Assembly: GCA_001969505.1 (NCBI GenBank)
Contig: LSSK01001192.1
Coordinates: forward strand, 1 to 42,950
Direction of reading: 5' to 3'
Source of the DNA: Zancudomyces culisetae
Taxonomy: Eukaryota; Kickxellomycota; Harpellomycetes; Harpellales; Legeriomycetaceae
Length of the DNA: 42,950 bases
In this document: positions 21,606 through 31,690 of the stretch, piece by piece
Layout of the letters: every line of letters begins with the position of its first letter
How positions within the stretch are numbered: the first letter of the stretch is position 1
Program-made: the position numbers and the translations under genes
The notes under the pieces: model-generated
What the model saw: only the letters and a program-made list of their open reading frames with translations
Told to the model about the DNA's origin: nothing
The model's database searches: none

Positions 21606-23369
21606 ATGATAAAAAACAATAGCAACATATTTTCAAGCAAAAAAGGTACGACCAGGTTGCATCGGAGAGTGGTTGGATGGATCAGAGTTGAGGGTAAGGC
21701 GTGGATGATGACGCTACTATGGATCGGGCTGTTGGTTGGAATCAAAGTGGCAGCAATCGAGATATATGCAAAGGAGAAAGTGTGGGAAGGGGAGCGAAGC
21801 CAGCATGGAAAGTGGTTTGTATTTGGACAAGGAACGGCAATGATAATACAAGTATTTGTGGCAATGCTGATTTTCCTGGAGTGCAAACTAACACTAAGCA
21901 AACTATGTACAATGAAGAACAGTATTGGAAAATGGTTAAAGGAGTACGTGGTGGGAAATGATGGTGGCAAAAAGCTACGCAGAAAGATGATGTGGACGGT
22001 GGTGGTGGTTGGGGCAGTGCATATTGTGGCGCAATACGTGGTACTATATCAGAAAGCAGAAAAAAATGGTAAACAGTTTATGGAAATGCTGATGAAAAAT
22101 GGGGCATCGGTGACGGGGCATATTATGGCGTTGATGATGGTTTTAGTAGGGGTAGTGATGTGGTGGTTGCGTAAAACAGGCAATTATAGGATAATTGGTT
22201 ACGTAGACAAAATAAAGTATATAGTGATTGGGATTATGTTGGTTCATGGGTCGTTTTGCATGTACAAGACTGATACACCGCCGTATTGCAGAAGAAGTGG
22301 ATCAACATGGAAGTACATTTTGGGCCCCGCAGTCATATATTTACTGGAGAGAATAATGCGGCAGATACAGTCAGTACGAAAGGTGCGGATCAGCAAGGTT
22401 GTACTTCACCCAAACAGAGTTGTAGAGATACAAATGAAGGCAAAAAAGAAACACGTTGCAGGGCAATACGTATTGGTCAACTGTCCGGAAGTATCAGTAA
22501 ATGAGTGGCATCCATTCACATTGACATCGGCACCAGAGGAGGAGGTCATGACAATACACATGCGTGCGGTAGGCAGATGGACAGGTAGGTTATGTCGACT
22601 GGTGGGAGCTGGGGTGAACATGGTCGATGATAATGAGAAGATGAAGATTAAATTGAGTAGGTTCAGACTTCCGGGGCTAGTTGTTGATGGGCCATTTGGA
22701 GCTGGTGTGGTAGATCAAGCAGATATGACTAAATACGATGTGGCGTTGTTGGTGGCTGAGGATAGCGGAGCGGTGCCTCTCATATCCGTAATCAAATCGC
22801 TATGGCTGCAGTACACGCGACCAGGATACTCCCAAAGATTAAGACGAGTATATTTTGTGTGGACAAAGACACAGGGTAGGTCTAGTGGATTTGAGTGGAT
22901 CACACACCAATTGCAAGAGATTGAGGAAGAAATGACAAAACTTAAAACTAACACGAGCAATCCATTTATAAGTATTCAAATATATTTGACGCAAGAAAAT
23001 TTAAGCCCACTGCAAATAAGACAAGTCGTCCTGAATGAGCATGATCACGAGCATGATCATATTATGGATGATACAGCAACGGCAACAGAAATGGATGCTG
23101 AAACAGAAACCATCACCGGCTTCACCTGTAGCTGCCCAACATACTATGGCCGCCCGAACTTTGCAAAAATATTACCTAATCTAGCGTGTGTACACCCGGG
23201 TGCATCTATTGGTGTTTTTTTCTGCGGCTCATCAAACCTCTCCACACCTCTATACAAATTTGTGCGTTCACATAACAAAACATATGCCTCGGCTGCCGCA
23301 TTTGGAGTAGACTTTGGATTTCCACCTTCGTTCTTTGACCTGAAATGCTACCCCTATCCCTCGTATTAG
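21606..23369 (+). CDS. NADPH oxidase (Nox)-like flavocytochrome with altered haem and NADPH sites
   Basis: A single exon of 587 residues. An N-terminal membrane domain of about six helices (35-250) is followed by a ferredoxin-reductase-type FAD/NADPH domain. Strong Nox markers are HPFTLTSAPEEE (302-313), VDGPFGAG (360-367), FEW (429-431), YGRPNF (514-519) and SIGVFFCG (534-541). Nox enzymes pass electrons from NADPH through FAD and two stacked haems to oxygen, making superoxide. Each haem normally has one His from helix 3 and one from helix 5. Here H139 and H214, matching the outer-haem pair, remain, while the inner-haem positions appear to be R125 and D201. The GxGxTP nucleotide loop reads EDSGAVP (385-391), CGP is CGS, and the usual C-terminal aromatic ending is replaced. 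An EHDHEHDH run lies at 478-485. It is unlikely to be a standard superoxide producer; a pseudoenzyme or new reductase activity is possible. Confidence 0.85.
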   Translation: MIKNNSNIFSSKKGTTRLHRRVVGWIRVEGKAWMMTLLWIGLLVGIKVAAIEIYAKEKVWEGERSQHGKWFVFGQGTAMIIQVFVAMLIFLECKLTLSKLCTMKNSIGKWLKEYVVGNDGGKKLRRKMMWTVVVVGAVHIVAQYVVLYQKAEKNGKQFMEMLMKNGASVTGHIMALMMVLVGVVMWWLRKTGNYRIIGYVDKIKYIVIGIMLVHGSFCMYKTDTPPYCRRSGSTWKYILGPAVIYLLERIMRQIQSVRKVRISKVVLHPNRVVEIQMKAKKKHVAGQYVLVNCPEVSVNEWHPFTLTSAPEEEVMTIHMRAVGRWTGRLCRLVGAGVNMVDDNEKMKIKLSRFRLPGLVVDGPFGAGVVDQADMTKYDVALLVAEDSGAVPLISVIKSLWLQYTRPGYSQRLRRVYFVWTKTQGRSSGFEWITHQLQEIEEEMTKLKTNTSNPFISIQIYLTQENLSPLQIRQVVLNEHDHEHDHIMDDTATATEMDAETETITGFTCSCPTYYGRPNFAKILPNLACVHPGASIGVFFCGSSNLSTPLYKFVRSHNKTYASAAAFGVDFGFPPSFFDLKCYPYPSY

Positions 23370-24326
23370 AGTTGATCGCGTTTTCTACTGGTACGCATAT
23401 AGCTTCGCAGCACCCATTCGGTTTGAGAATCTGGATTATCGATCGTTCCCAGTTTGATCTCATAGGGCCGCATTTCAAATCGTGGTCCAACCTCTGCTAA
23501 CTCGACACTTTTATGACTTGTTTTTACATATACATGATGCCTAGCAGTACACATTTATATGGTTAATTATATTGATTTATTTACACAATGTGTTAATTAA
23601 AGAGTTTAGAAAAAACTTGCTCACTTACCGAAATGAGATAAAATCACTTTGATTGGCAAACGTCATGACGCGCTTTGAGTCCTCCTTTGGAACAGGAAAT
23701 AGATGTTTCAGTACCTTTTCGATCCGTTTGCCCAGCTTGCTGCTAAACTTATCCATAATTAAATGTGGATACGCCTCTGACATGTTTCCCACGTTTTTGA
23801 TATCATGTCTCAGAACCACGTTGTACAATGTGAAAAATACTGTTGGTCCGTACGGCAAGTGGCTGACAATTAGTCCGTCAGGTTCGCCGCGATGCTCGTG
23901 GATGATTACAAGATCAGTTACTTCATTTGTTCGGCATGTCTCTACTAGATCTTTAATTACGTAGTTTCCTCTATTAATTCGTTGTGAATTCGGAACGATT
24001 AACCTCATTTCCTTGGCAAATTGCTGAAGACGTGAGCTTGGATCTCGTGATGTTGTAATCACAACTTTCGGATCATATACACCCGCCTTTAGATATTCAT
24101 CATCAATATCGTTCACATCGTGCTGCACACGATCAAGTGCTAAGTTTTTAATAACATCTCGTGCCTCTTTTAGTTCCTGATTTGACATGAGCGACTTTGG
24201 TTTACCCTCCTCCAGAATCTGTCCCACCTGCTCACGCTTTTTTTGAGCATCTTTGGTCGCCTGTTGCTCCTGTACGCTTTTCTTGTACAAATACTCACGT
24301 CTTAATCTATTCTGTCGCTTCAGCAT
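23366..24326 (-). CDS. IMP4: U3 snoRNP protein IMP4 (Brix domain)
   Basis: Two exons, 24326-23629 and 23540-23366, with an 88-base intron (GTAAGT...TAG) splitting an Arg codon; 290 residues, the usual IMP4 length. The N-terminal part is a basic coiled helix (MLKRQNRLRREYLYKKS). The Brix domain follows: TTSRDPSSRLQQFAKEM, NRGNYVIKDLVETCR, DLVIIHEHRGEPDGLIVSHLPYGPT. Exon 2 supplies the conserved end (HHVYVKT, VELAEVGPRFEMRPYEIKLGT). IMP4 works with MPP10 and IMP3 to base-pair U3 snoRNA with pre-18S rRNA in the nucleolus. Its stop codon overlaps the stop of the Nox-like gene on the opposite strand. Confidence 0.97.
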
Positions 24327-25537
24327 TTTTATTCAAGGACTACTTTTTACAATTTCTAACTACTAGTTTCTAGCTCTTTTCTTATTGTTGTCCATTTATT
24401 TCACCTTTACTGAAAAAAAAATTTTTTTTTCTGTGTGTTTTAATTGTAGTTGCCAATTACATTCAGATATTTTACATCAAAACCTAATAAAAAGAAAAGC
24501 AGAGGTAGGAAATCCAGCCAAACAGGTACCAGACCGAGACAGATCAATAAAAAAAATTTTTTCGCCATAAAGTCACATGACTATCTTTTTTTTTTGTCCT
24601 GTTGGTTTAGATTAGTTGTTAAAACAGGAATAAAATCAATAAAAGTTGAAGGTTTGGTCCTAATTTCTGTAATTATGGTAACATTGCAGAACCTAGTAAA
24701 TGTCTTCTAATACAATAGCACTCTCCTTATAGTAATAGTAATTATAATGTGTGTATAGGACGTTTAGTGTTCGACTCGAATGCTAGACATAAGAAGCTTT
24801 GGACCTTGTCCATCAATAGCTGAACAATAATCAATAGTAACTACTCATCTTTATGCTGATGACAATTTTTTAGAAAAGAGATAGCTAGATAATATAATGG
24901 TAATTTCAGAAATAAACCACCGCAACTTTATATTACCCAAGAACGGCAAATGGGTTGCTTTTTCTTATCCAAACTGCCTCATTTGATGTCTACACTCTGC
25001 CATTTTTCTGTGCCATAACCTGATGGGCAATAAATCGAGGAGATTATAGTTGAATTTCCAAGATTTATTGCATTTTGTTTTATTTTGGACTCTCAACCCA
25101 ACCAGTACAGAAAATTATACTGATATTGAACTATTTAATCGGCTAATTGCAAGAGAGAGTGTAAGTAGCAAGCATCTGTTAGTTTATAGGAGAGTTCCGG
25201 ATAATGGAGGAAGAAGAAGAAGAGGAGGAGGAGGAGATCTATTTTTGTATTCATCGACTCCATACTCTGTATACTCGATATACCTTTATCTGGAAGAGCC
25301 GATAGTGGTAAAAAGAAAATATTTGTGGGAATAAGCATATGTAATTATCTAGCGTTACAAACATACACACTCATGCACAATAAGTTACCTTCACATACTC
25401 AAGTCTGTGTTCATACTCAAAATTCAAAGTCTAAATCTCTATGAAATCTTTTGAGTATAAATATTGTCAAAACTATATCATGCTATGAACTTGTGAATAA
25501 AATGACCACATATTATACACCCATAATTATATAATAT

Positions 25538-26216
25538 CTAATAATAAAGGTGAGTCAGTGTTAACGGATGTACCACATCACAAATGCTGCCATTATACAC
25601 GAAAAGAATCCTCCCTCCAATTTCAATCACAGTTCTATTGTCGAGCCGATAGTATTTTTGTTTTTTATTTGCGTTTTCTTGGCTATATACCTCGCAATTA
25701 ACAAGGGCGATTCTCAGTATTACCGCATCACTGTGAATGTAATATTTTTGCGGGTAGTTGTTTGGATATAAGCCCACTTTGCTAAAAAAAATAAAAATTA
25801 GCTTGTATTAAATTCCATGTGATAAATTTTCTCTAGGAACTTTGACTTTCTTCACCTAACCTAATTGCAAAAGCATGTGTTGTAAACATTTCCTAAATCA
25901 GAACGAAACCTAAATGGGGAAATTTCAAATAAACTATTGGAAAAATTAAGCTACCCGTTTTTATGACACATAAAATATAGTGGTACCATGGTATTTTCGT
26001 TGCATAATTAGGTTTCACTGCAGGTTCTTGCTGAGTGCTTACCCCTGATATATAATTCATAGGCTGATCTGATTTTTGGACTGACCTTGGTTTGTTCTTT
26101 TGGTTTAAGTAGTTAGAATTTAGCGCAGTTATTGATTCTTGAGAGGGGGGGAAGCGTAAGAAAAGCACCAACATAAATTTCATCCGGCACCGAAGACCAG
26201 TAGGAATCAAAAGCAC
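25538..26216 (-). CDS. Possible unrecognised spliced ORF
   Basis: Two minus-strand frames, 26216-25893 and 25777-25538, could join in phase by splicing (GTAGCT donor near 25952, AG acceptor ending near 25776), giving a continuous stretch that includes KIPWYHYILCVIKT then VGLYPNNYPQKYYIHSD. The second frame has a more balanced composition than the surrounding noise. I recognise no domain, the donor is weak, and no firm start or end can be set. It may be a gene fragment or chance. Confidence 0.15.
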
Positions 26217-27690
26217 AGCTCATTTAAATATTTCTTGTTCAGGCCATCACCTGGTTTGACCTGATTGATACTTTGGGTATTACAAATATGTTGTGCTGTA
26301 GCGTAGGGTCTACATGTGCTTTGTTGTGGTGGACTAACATATATGTAACTATTATTATATACGTTTACGTAAGCAGCATGTGAAAAAAAAGCTATATGAT
26401 ATCTTCTTCAAATAGATTGTAACCTAGGTTCATTATTTGCTCATTTCACTGCTATTGTGTGTTATTTTTTCCAACGGCTTAAAATATCCAGACTTTCTAT
26501 TCACTATCTAGTATTTGTTTTACATACTTCTTAGCAACTTCCAGTCACGTAGTCACATGCATACATATATAAAATAAACTCATACACAGTGCTTCTATTT
26601 TCCTTTTTAATCTGGAAATCAGCAAAATGACTAGTTAAAAAACATCAGTGGATAAAATGCGTGCACTGTAAACTGCTTCCAATAAGCCTTTACTTTTTTT
26701 TATTTATGTACGGAATGTTTTCGCTAAACGTAAATCATCGAATAGTTTTATAGCTGATGTTACAGATAAATTAACTTTTATAATGAATTAGATAATAGTG
26801 ATAGGTTATTACGTATTTTAGTACTTAAAGTAATACTTTACCAATCATTACAAATAAGTTGAAGCTGAAAAAGCAGCTGGATCATGCGAGTACCAAAGCG
26901 TTAACATATTTTACAACCAATGAAAACCTCTTTTGAAAAGTATTAGTGCTGGCCTTTTTTTTAGTTTTTAAATAGTCTTCCAATATTTGTATTTTTTTTG
27001 CACGATGGTTATTTGCTTATTAATTTTTTTGATTTGTGCTTTGTGCAAAAAAAATTTTCTGCGAAGTTGGTCAAGCCAGATAAAAGCGGACCTTACAAAT
27101 TGCTCGTACGCCAATCGTTGAGTTTGAATAATTCTTATTGGCTTGGTTAAACCTTCCTCAAGCCTGGTCAAGCTGAAATTGAATGCGTTCTTTTTGGCTT
27201 TTCTAGCTTTTGTTTAATAATAAAGCCACCATCGCTACCAATCCATTTATTTTATTTAATAATATTATAATTTGTTATTCGAATTAAAGTTCTCAAAATA
27301 ACTAAAAATTGTTCATTAGTAATTTTTTTTAGAGATCTGGTGCTTTTGTTCGAGCGAAAAATACATGAATCTACAAAAGTTTGCCAACCTTACTTAATAC
27401 CAATTCCAAATAAACACAGTGCTAACTATTACCTAAGGTCTTGGTTCTGGTGATTCTGGACATACCCATTATTACTTAACAATTATGGCCAAACACATAC
27501 TCAAATATTTTTCTCGAACATACGTTTTGAGAGATGTTATACCAATGGTTTTTTCGAGTTCTAAACTTTTTCGAAACATGTTGGCATCAGTAGAAAAATA
27601 GAAGAGTAGAAAAACAACCGGAATGCTCAATATATCCGTGAAGGGTAGTACTACTTTTATTTTTCTGACCTTTTTTTCATGCTCAAACAA

Positions 27691-27698
27691 TATAAATA
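27691..27698 (+). promoter_or_regulatory. TATA box of the aquaglyceroporin gene
   Basis: TATAAATA at about 145 bases before the start codon at 27843, with no competing site closer than this that also has room for a leader. It fits a strongly expressed gene. Confidence 0.45.
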
Positions 27699-27842
27699 GT
27701 ACGGCTTTTCCTCATGCCCTTGTACACCCAAAAAATATCCAAGCATCTTTCAGCTAATATAAATTCATTATATCCTACCTAAGGAGGGAAAGAAAACAGT
27801 TTTTAGAGAAAGAAAGAGGTTAAATTATACAGATCAAGAAAA

Positions 27843-28700
27843 ATGTCTGATGCAGGTTTAGAAAAAAACGGTTCTGCCAGTCATGAGCCTTTGGGAAATG
27901 GCAACAAACCACCAAGAGCCTTCCCTCTTTACGGACTGAGGTACGCAATGAGAGAATATTTGGCTGAGTTTTTTGGAACAGCACTTCTTATATTCTTTGG
28001 TAACACTGTAGTTGCCACTGTTACCTTTAATGAAACCTTTGCACCCGCCAAATGGGTAATCATCACTTTTGGGTGGGGATTCGGCTTGGCTATGGCCTTA
28101 TATATCTCAATGGGTGTTTCTGGTGGTCATCTGAATCCGGCAGTCACTATCGCCAACGCCGTCTATGGCCACTTCTCATGGATCAAGGTCCCGGGCTTTA
28201 TTTTTTGTCAGGTTTTGGGTGCCTTTTTTGGTGCCGCACTCACATATGGTGTATTTAGACCACAATTCCACACATTCGCTCCAGATGGTAAGTTACATGT
28301 AGGTGGTGATTATGGCACAGGTGGAATTTTTTGCACATATCCCAACCCAAAAAACTCAACCTGGGATAACTTTTATACTGAATGTTTGCTCACTGGTATC
28401 CTGATGTTTGTCATTCGATCTATGTTTGAGCCCAAATTGACTCCCGTGAACGGATACGCACCTATTGCTGTCGGTCTGTTGGTATTTACTATTGGTCTCT
28501 GTGTTGGTACCACCACTGGGTATGCCATCAACCCAGCCCGTGACTTTGGACCAAGAGTCTTCACTGCAATTGCTGGATGGGGAAGCGAACCATTCACTGC
28601 TTCAAACCATTATTTCTGGAATCCAATTGTTGCTCCAATCGTTGGTGCAATTGTTGGTTTTGGCCTCTATGAGCTCGTTATCATCCCAAACGAGGACTAA
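27843..28700 (+). CDS. Aquaglyceroporin (MIP family channel)
   Basis: Single exon, 285 residues, six helices plus two half-helices. Both pore motifs are intact: GGHLNPAVT (NPA at 98-100) and AINPARDFGPR (NPA at 230-232). The Asp right after the second NPA-Arg (D234) marks the glycerol-conducting branch, as does the AEFFGTALLIFFG start of helix 1. The N-tail is short (about 35 residues), unlike the long regulatory tail of yeast Fps1, so it may be an ungated glycerol or water channel. Codon use is more GC-rich and even than in neighbouring genes, which suggests high expression. A TATA box lies upstream. Function in osmotic balance or glycerol uptake is inferred from the family. Confidence 0.95.
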   Translation: MSDAGLEKNGSASHEPLGNGNKPPRAFPLYGLRYAMREYLAEFFGTALLIFFGNTVVATVTFNETFAPAKWVIITFGWGFGLAMALYISMGVSGGHLNPAVTIANAVYGHFSWIKVPGFIFCQVLGAFFGAALTYGVFRPQFHTFAPDGKLHVGGDYGTGGIFCTYPNPKNSTWDNFYTECLLTGILMFVIRSMFEPKLTPVNGYAPIAVGLLVFTIGLCVGTTTGYAINPARDFGPRVFTAIAGWGSEPFTASNHYFWNPIVAPIVGAIVGFGLYELVIIPNED

Positions 28701-30499
28701 GATAACCACCTCCTCGACCTTTCCCTAGAAAATTTAAAAAAATCCGGCGTAAGGTGGTATACCTTTCTGCTCACTTCATCATTTTACCATGTCTCGATGT
28801 ATCGACGAATCTAAGCTATTCTGTTACAAGCTCATTCTGAAAACCCGCCTTTGCCAGGATTTTACTTTAAAATATTCTACATTTGATAAACTAATACAGA
28901 TTTAATTTAATTATACCATGTAATTTTTTTCCCCAAGCCCTAAATGTATTTGGTACTACATCTTTTATATCTGTGCTAAGTGGTGTTATTTTATTATTAT
29001 GACATTCGAGTCAATTGACCCCCTTTATTGTATAACAGTTAATACCATGATGGAAAATCCTACAAACAATTAAAAAAAATTAAAAATTATCGTTATTTTG
29101 TGCATATGCACAGGAGTATCAGCTATACGCACCAACCCGGCTACTGCTATTCTGTTGTAAAAAAATAAAAAGGTAGTATTTTGTTGCATGAACGTTTTGA
29201 TGGTAATCCCAACATTAGTTAAGGATGCCACATGTGATGAAAGCATTTTTACTACCTCTATATTGGGACATTTTGTTTGGCTGTCTAGTGTAAGACACAT
29301 ACTAAAAAGAGATGTATGGGATGGTTTTTAGAGCCAATTGTTTACAATGAACATGTTTTTTGGGTGGTAATTTGTCCACGCTTTTTCACAAACTCAACTT
29401 TCTTGATGCTTCAGCGGTTTATTATGCAAATGAGTAAAAAAAAATCTTTGCCTGATATCAAGAGAAGTCGAAATGGAACTAATGTGTTCGTTTTTCCTAG
29501 TATTAATGATTATTAAATCAACGGGTGGAAAAATAACATTAAAAGGGCGAAATGGAATGTTAATTTATAGGGGAAATAGAAAAAGGTAGTACAAGCAACT
29601 TCAAAGTTCACTATGAAATTAGTGTGAATATGGATGTTGTCATCTCCATGTATTTGCTGCTAAAAGTCGACACTTAATAGATCGGTCAACTTAATGTAAA
29701 TCCCATTAAGTTCGGAGTAATTTTAGTGCTCATTCAGTGTTAGCAAGTTAAAAAATAAATAGGAAAAATCAAACTGAAACTATTACAACAAAGCTTATGC
29801 TTTTCATTGGCCTATTATGGGCATCAATGAAATTTATATAGGCTAGGAAACATTTCGCACAGTTTAGTAAATTCGGATCGCTTAAAAATGCTACCCATAG
29901 TAAAGCTATTTGGTTGCAATTATTAATGTTAAGGCTTACTTCCCGTCTTTTACCAATTGAATGCTATTCGGCAACCTTAAACCCAACAAAGCTGTAAGCT
30001 ATAAGGTAAGCTAGAGCCTGTTTTGGACATTACTGAATTTTATTAAGCCTATACATGGCGATAAATTTATTTTTTTGGGTGATTTTCAGTTTAACGCCTT
30101 TATGTATTCGTCGATCCGTTGCCTCCAATGTAAAAAAATATAATGTAAAAAATATACAATATTTTCGAATTAAAGCAAAACACTACAGGTATTTGATGGT
30201 ATTTGGTGGTATGGTAATATAGTAAGAAAACTGGTATAAATACAATATTGAAAAGGACCACAGCTCAACATATCTACATAAATAAATTCGTCATTTTTTT
30301 TTCAACAAACATCAATGTTATTATATAAATAAACGGTTCAACATATTTGGTGAGCAGGAGTACAGGAGTATTCGGGCTTTGGAAACAGGGTAGCAACGGC
30401 ACAGAAGCATAATACACATAATAGACATAATTATATAAGCACAGACAACCGCACACATATAAAAATAAGAGCGAATACTTCACAATAGAACTTAGCAAG
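28701..30499. other. Intergenic region before the trypsin-like gene
   Basis: Contains the aquaporin 3' end and the protease promoter. TATA-like words lie at 30235 and near 30432. Small open frames here are AT-rich and unconvincing. No repeat or RNA gene is seen. Confidence 0.5.
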
Positions 30500-31690
30500 A
30501 TGTCGCTAACATTCAAGTACGTTGTGAGCTTATTATTTTTATTTCAAACACCATGTCTTTCAACAAATTTGGCAAGAGCCGTAGCGAGGGACTTCAAGGC
30601 TGTTGGAAGAATTATAAATGGAGAAACTGTATCTATTCAGTCTTTTCCTTTTATTGTAAGTATAAGCATCGCATCTGCTAGCGAAAAAAGATGGTGTACA
30701 GGCTCACTAATCTCAGACTCGGTGGTGGTTACAGCGGGTCATTGTCTTAACAGCAATGGTGCTGCTGTCAGCCCTAGTCAAGTTTCTGTTTCGGCCGGAA
30801 GTGTGTACAACTATCTAATGAACTCTAACAGATACAACGCAAGCAATGTGTATATCCACCCAGAATATAGTTCTAAAGACCAACTTTTAAATGATATTGG
30901 GCTAATTGCGCTAGTATCCCCCGTTCCATCCACAGTCGCAACGCCTGTGAGTATATATAGTGGGAAAATACCTGATGGTGTAGTGTTTTCTACTGCCGGA
31001 TGGGGTGTTACTTCACTCGATGCGAATGCTACCATTTCCAATGTTCTACTACAAATACCTCTTTCTTCGTCCTCGTCCAGCACATGTAAGATCGTAAATC
31101 CAAAATGGACAAACAACGACGGTGCAACTATATGCTCGATTGTTTTAAACAACCAGGATTCGTGTAGCGGTGATTCTGGAGGTCCTTTGATGTTGACCAG
31201 CAATACAAGCACGTCTATCGCTGGATTAACAAGCTATGGGTACGCTCCAGGTGTCAGCACGGATGTTGGAAGGTGTGGTATAAATGGCGGAGCTGGAATA
31301 TATACACACATTTACTACTACATGGATTGGATTACATCGATTGTTAACATATATAAAAAAACTGATACAACTTCTGAATTGGGACATCCGGATAATTCAA
31401 CCTCTGCAGAATCTGTATCAACCAATGATTCAACCTTTTCGTTGGCCTTGGGAACAACTACCCAAGGCCAACAGGCATCCACTTCGACAGAAATAAAATC
31501 CACGCCGAATGCTACACAGACTCAATCGCAACTAAACGCATTTTCGGAGCATCCTTCAGACAAAATAGATTCGCTAGCAAGTTCCGATAGTGTATACTCG
31601 TCTGCTTTTGCCCCTGGAACGCGTTATTTATATACAAACTTACTCATACATACTATCATTCAAGTTTTTATCTGGATATTTCTTGTTTAG
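30500..31690 (+). CDS. Trypsin-like serine protease zymogen with Ser/Thr stalk and C-terminal anchor
   Basis: Single exon, 396 residues. It has a signal peptide (1-21), a short propeptide, and the activation site R37-I38 (GRIINGE). The chymotrypsin-fold domain (38-285) has an intact triad: H81 (TAGHC), D132 (NDIGLIAL) and S226 (CSGDSGGP). D220, six residues before the catalytic Ser, is the S1-pocket residue that gives trypsin-type cleavage after Lys/Arg. Past 288 come about 80 Ser/Thr/Asn-rich residues (a stalk likely to be glycosylated) and a hydrophobic C-terminus of about 20 residues, which suggests a GPI signal or membrane anchor. Family S1 trypsins are patchy in fungi and often found in insect- or animal-associated ones. 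The protein is probably displayed at the cell surface, where it would digest host or environmental protein. Confidence 0.93.
   Translation: MSLTFKYVVSLLFLFQTPCLSTNLARAVARDFKAVGRIINGETVSIQSFPFIVSISIASASEKRWCTGSLISDSVVVTAGHCLNSNGAAVSPSQVSVSAGSVYNYLMNSNRYNASNVYIHPEYSSKDQLLNDIGLIALVSPVPSTVATPVSIYSGKIPDGVVFSTAGWGVTSLDANATISNVLLQIPLSSSSSSTCKIVNPKWTNNDGATICSIVLNNQDSCSGDSGGPLMLTSNTSTSIAGLTSYGYAPGVSTDVGRCGINGGAGIYTHIYYYMDWITSIVNIYKKTDTTSELGHPDNSTSAESVSTNDSTFSLALGTTTQGQQASTSTEIKSTPNATQTQSQLNAFSEHPSDKIDSLASSDSVYSSAFAPGTRYLYTNLLIHTIIQVFIWIFLV

Larger units (their letters stand above)
24327..27842. other. 3.5 kb without a recognised gene
   Basis: Upstream of both IMP4 (-) and the aquaglyceroporin (+). 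It contains several short frames with weak protein character: 24450-24620 (+, basic, preceded by a good acceptor-like tract), 25538-26216 (-, listed separately) and 26968-27171 (-, basic helix-like). None matches a family I know. A GAA/GGA-rich purine run lies at 25207-25237. The last 150 bases hold the aquaporin promoter. Confidence 0.5.

Noticed and set aside
24437-24620. Basic frame (PITFRYFTSKPNKKKSRGRK) after an acceptor-like tract
   Set aside because: No upstream exon or start codon can be found between it and IMP4, and the frame soon runs into low-complexity sequence.
26968-27171. Minus-strand basic helix-like frame, possible transposon remnant
   Set aside because: Too short, with no integrase, reverse-transcriptase or transposase motif and no terminal repeats.
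17666-27746. Shared 11-mer AAATATCCAAG before the PLC-like gene and before the aquaporin
   Set aside because: Many 11-base matches are expected by chance in 43 kb of AT-rich DNA.
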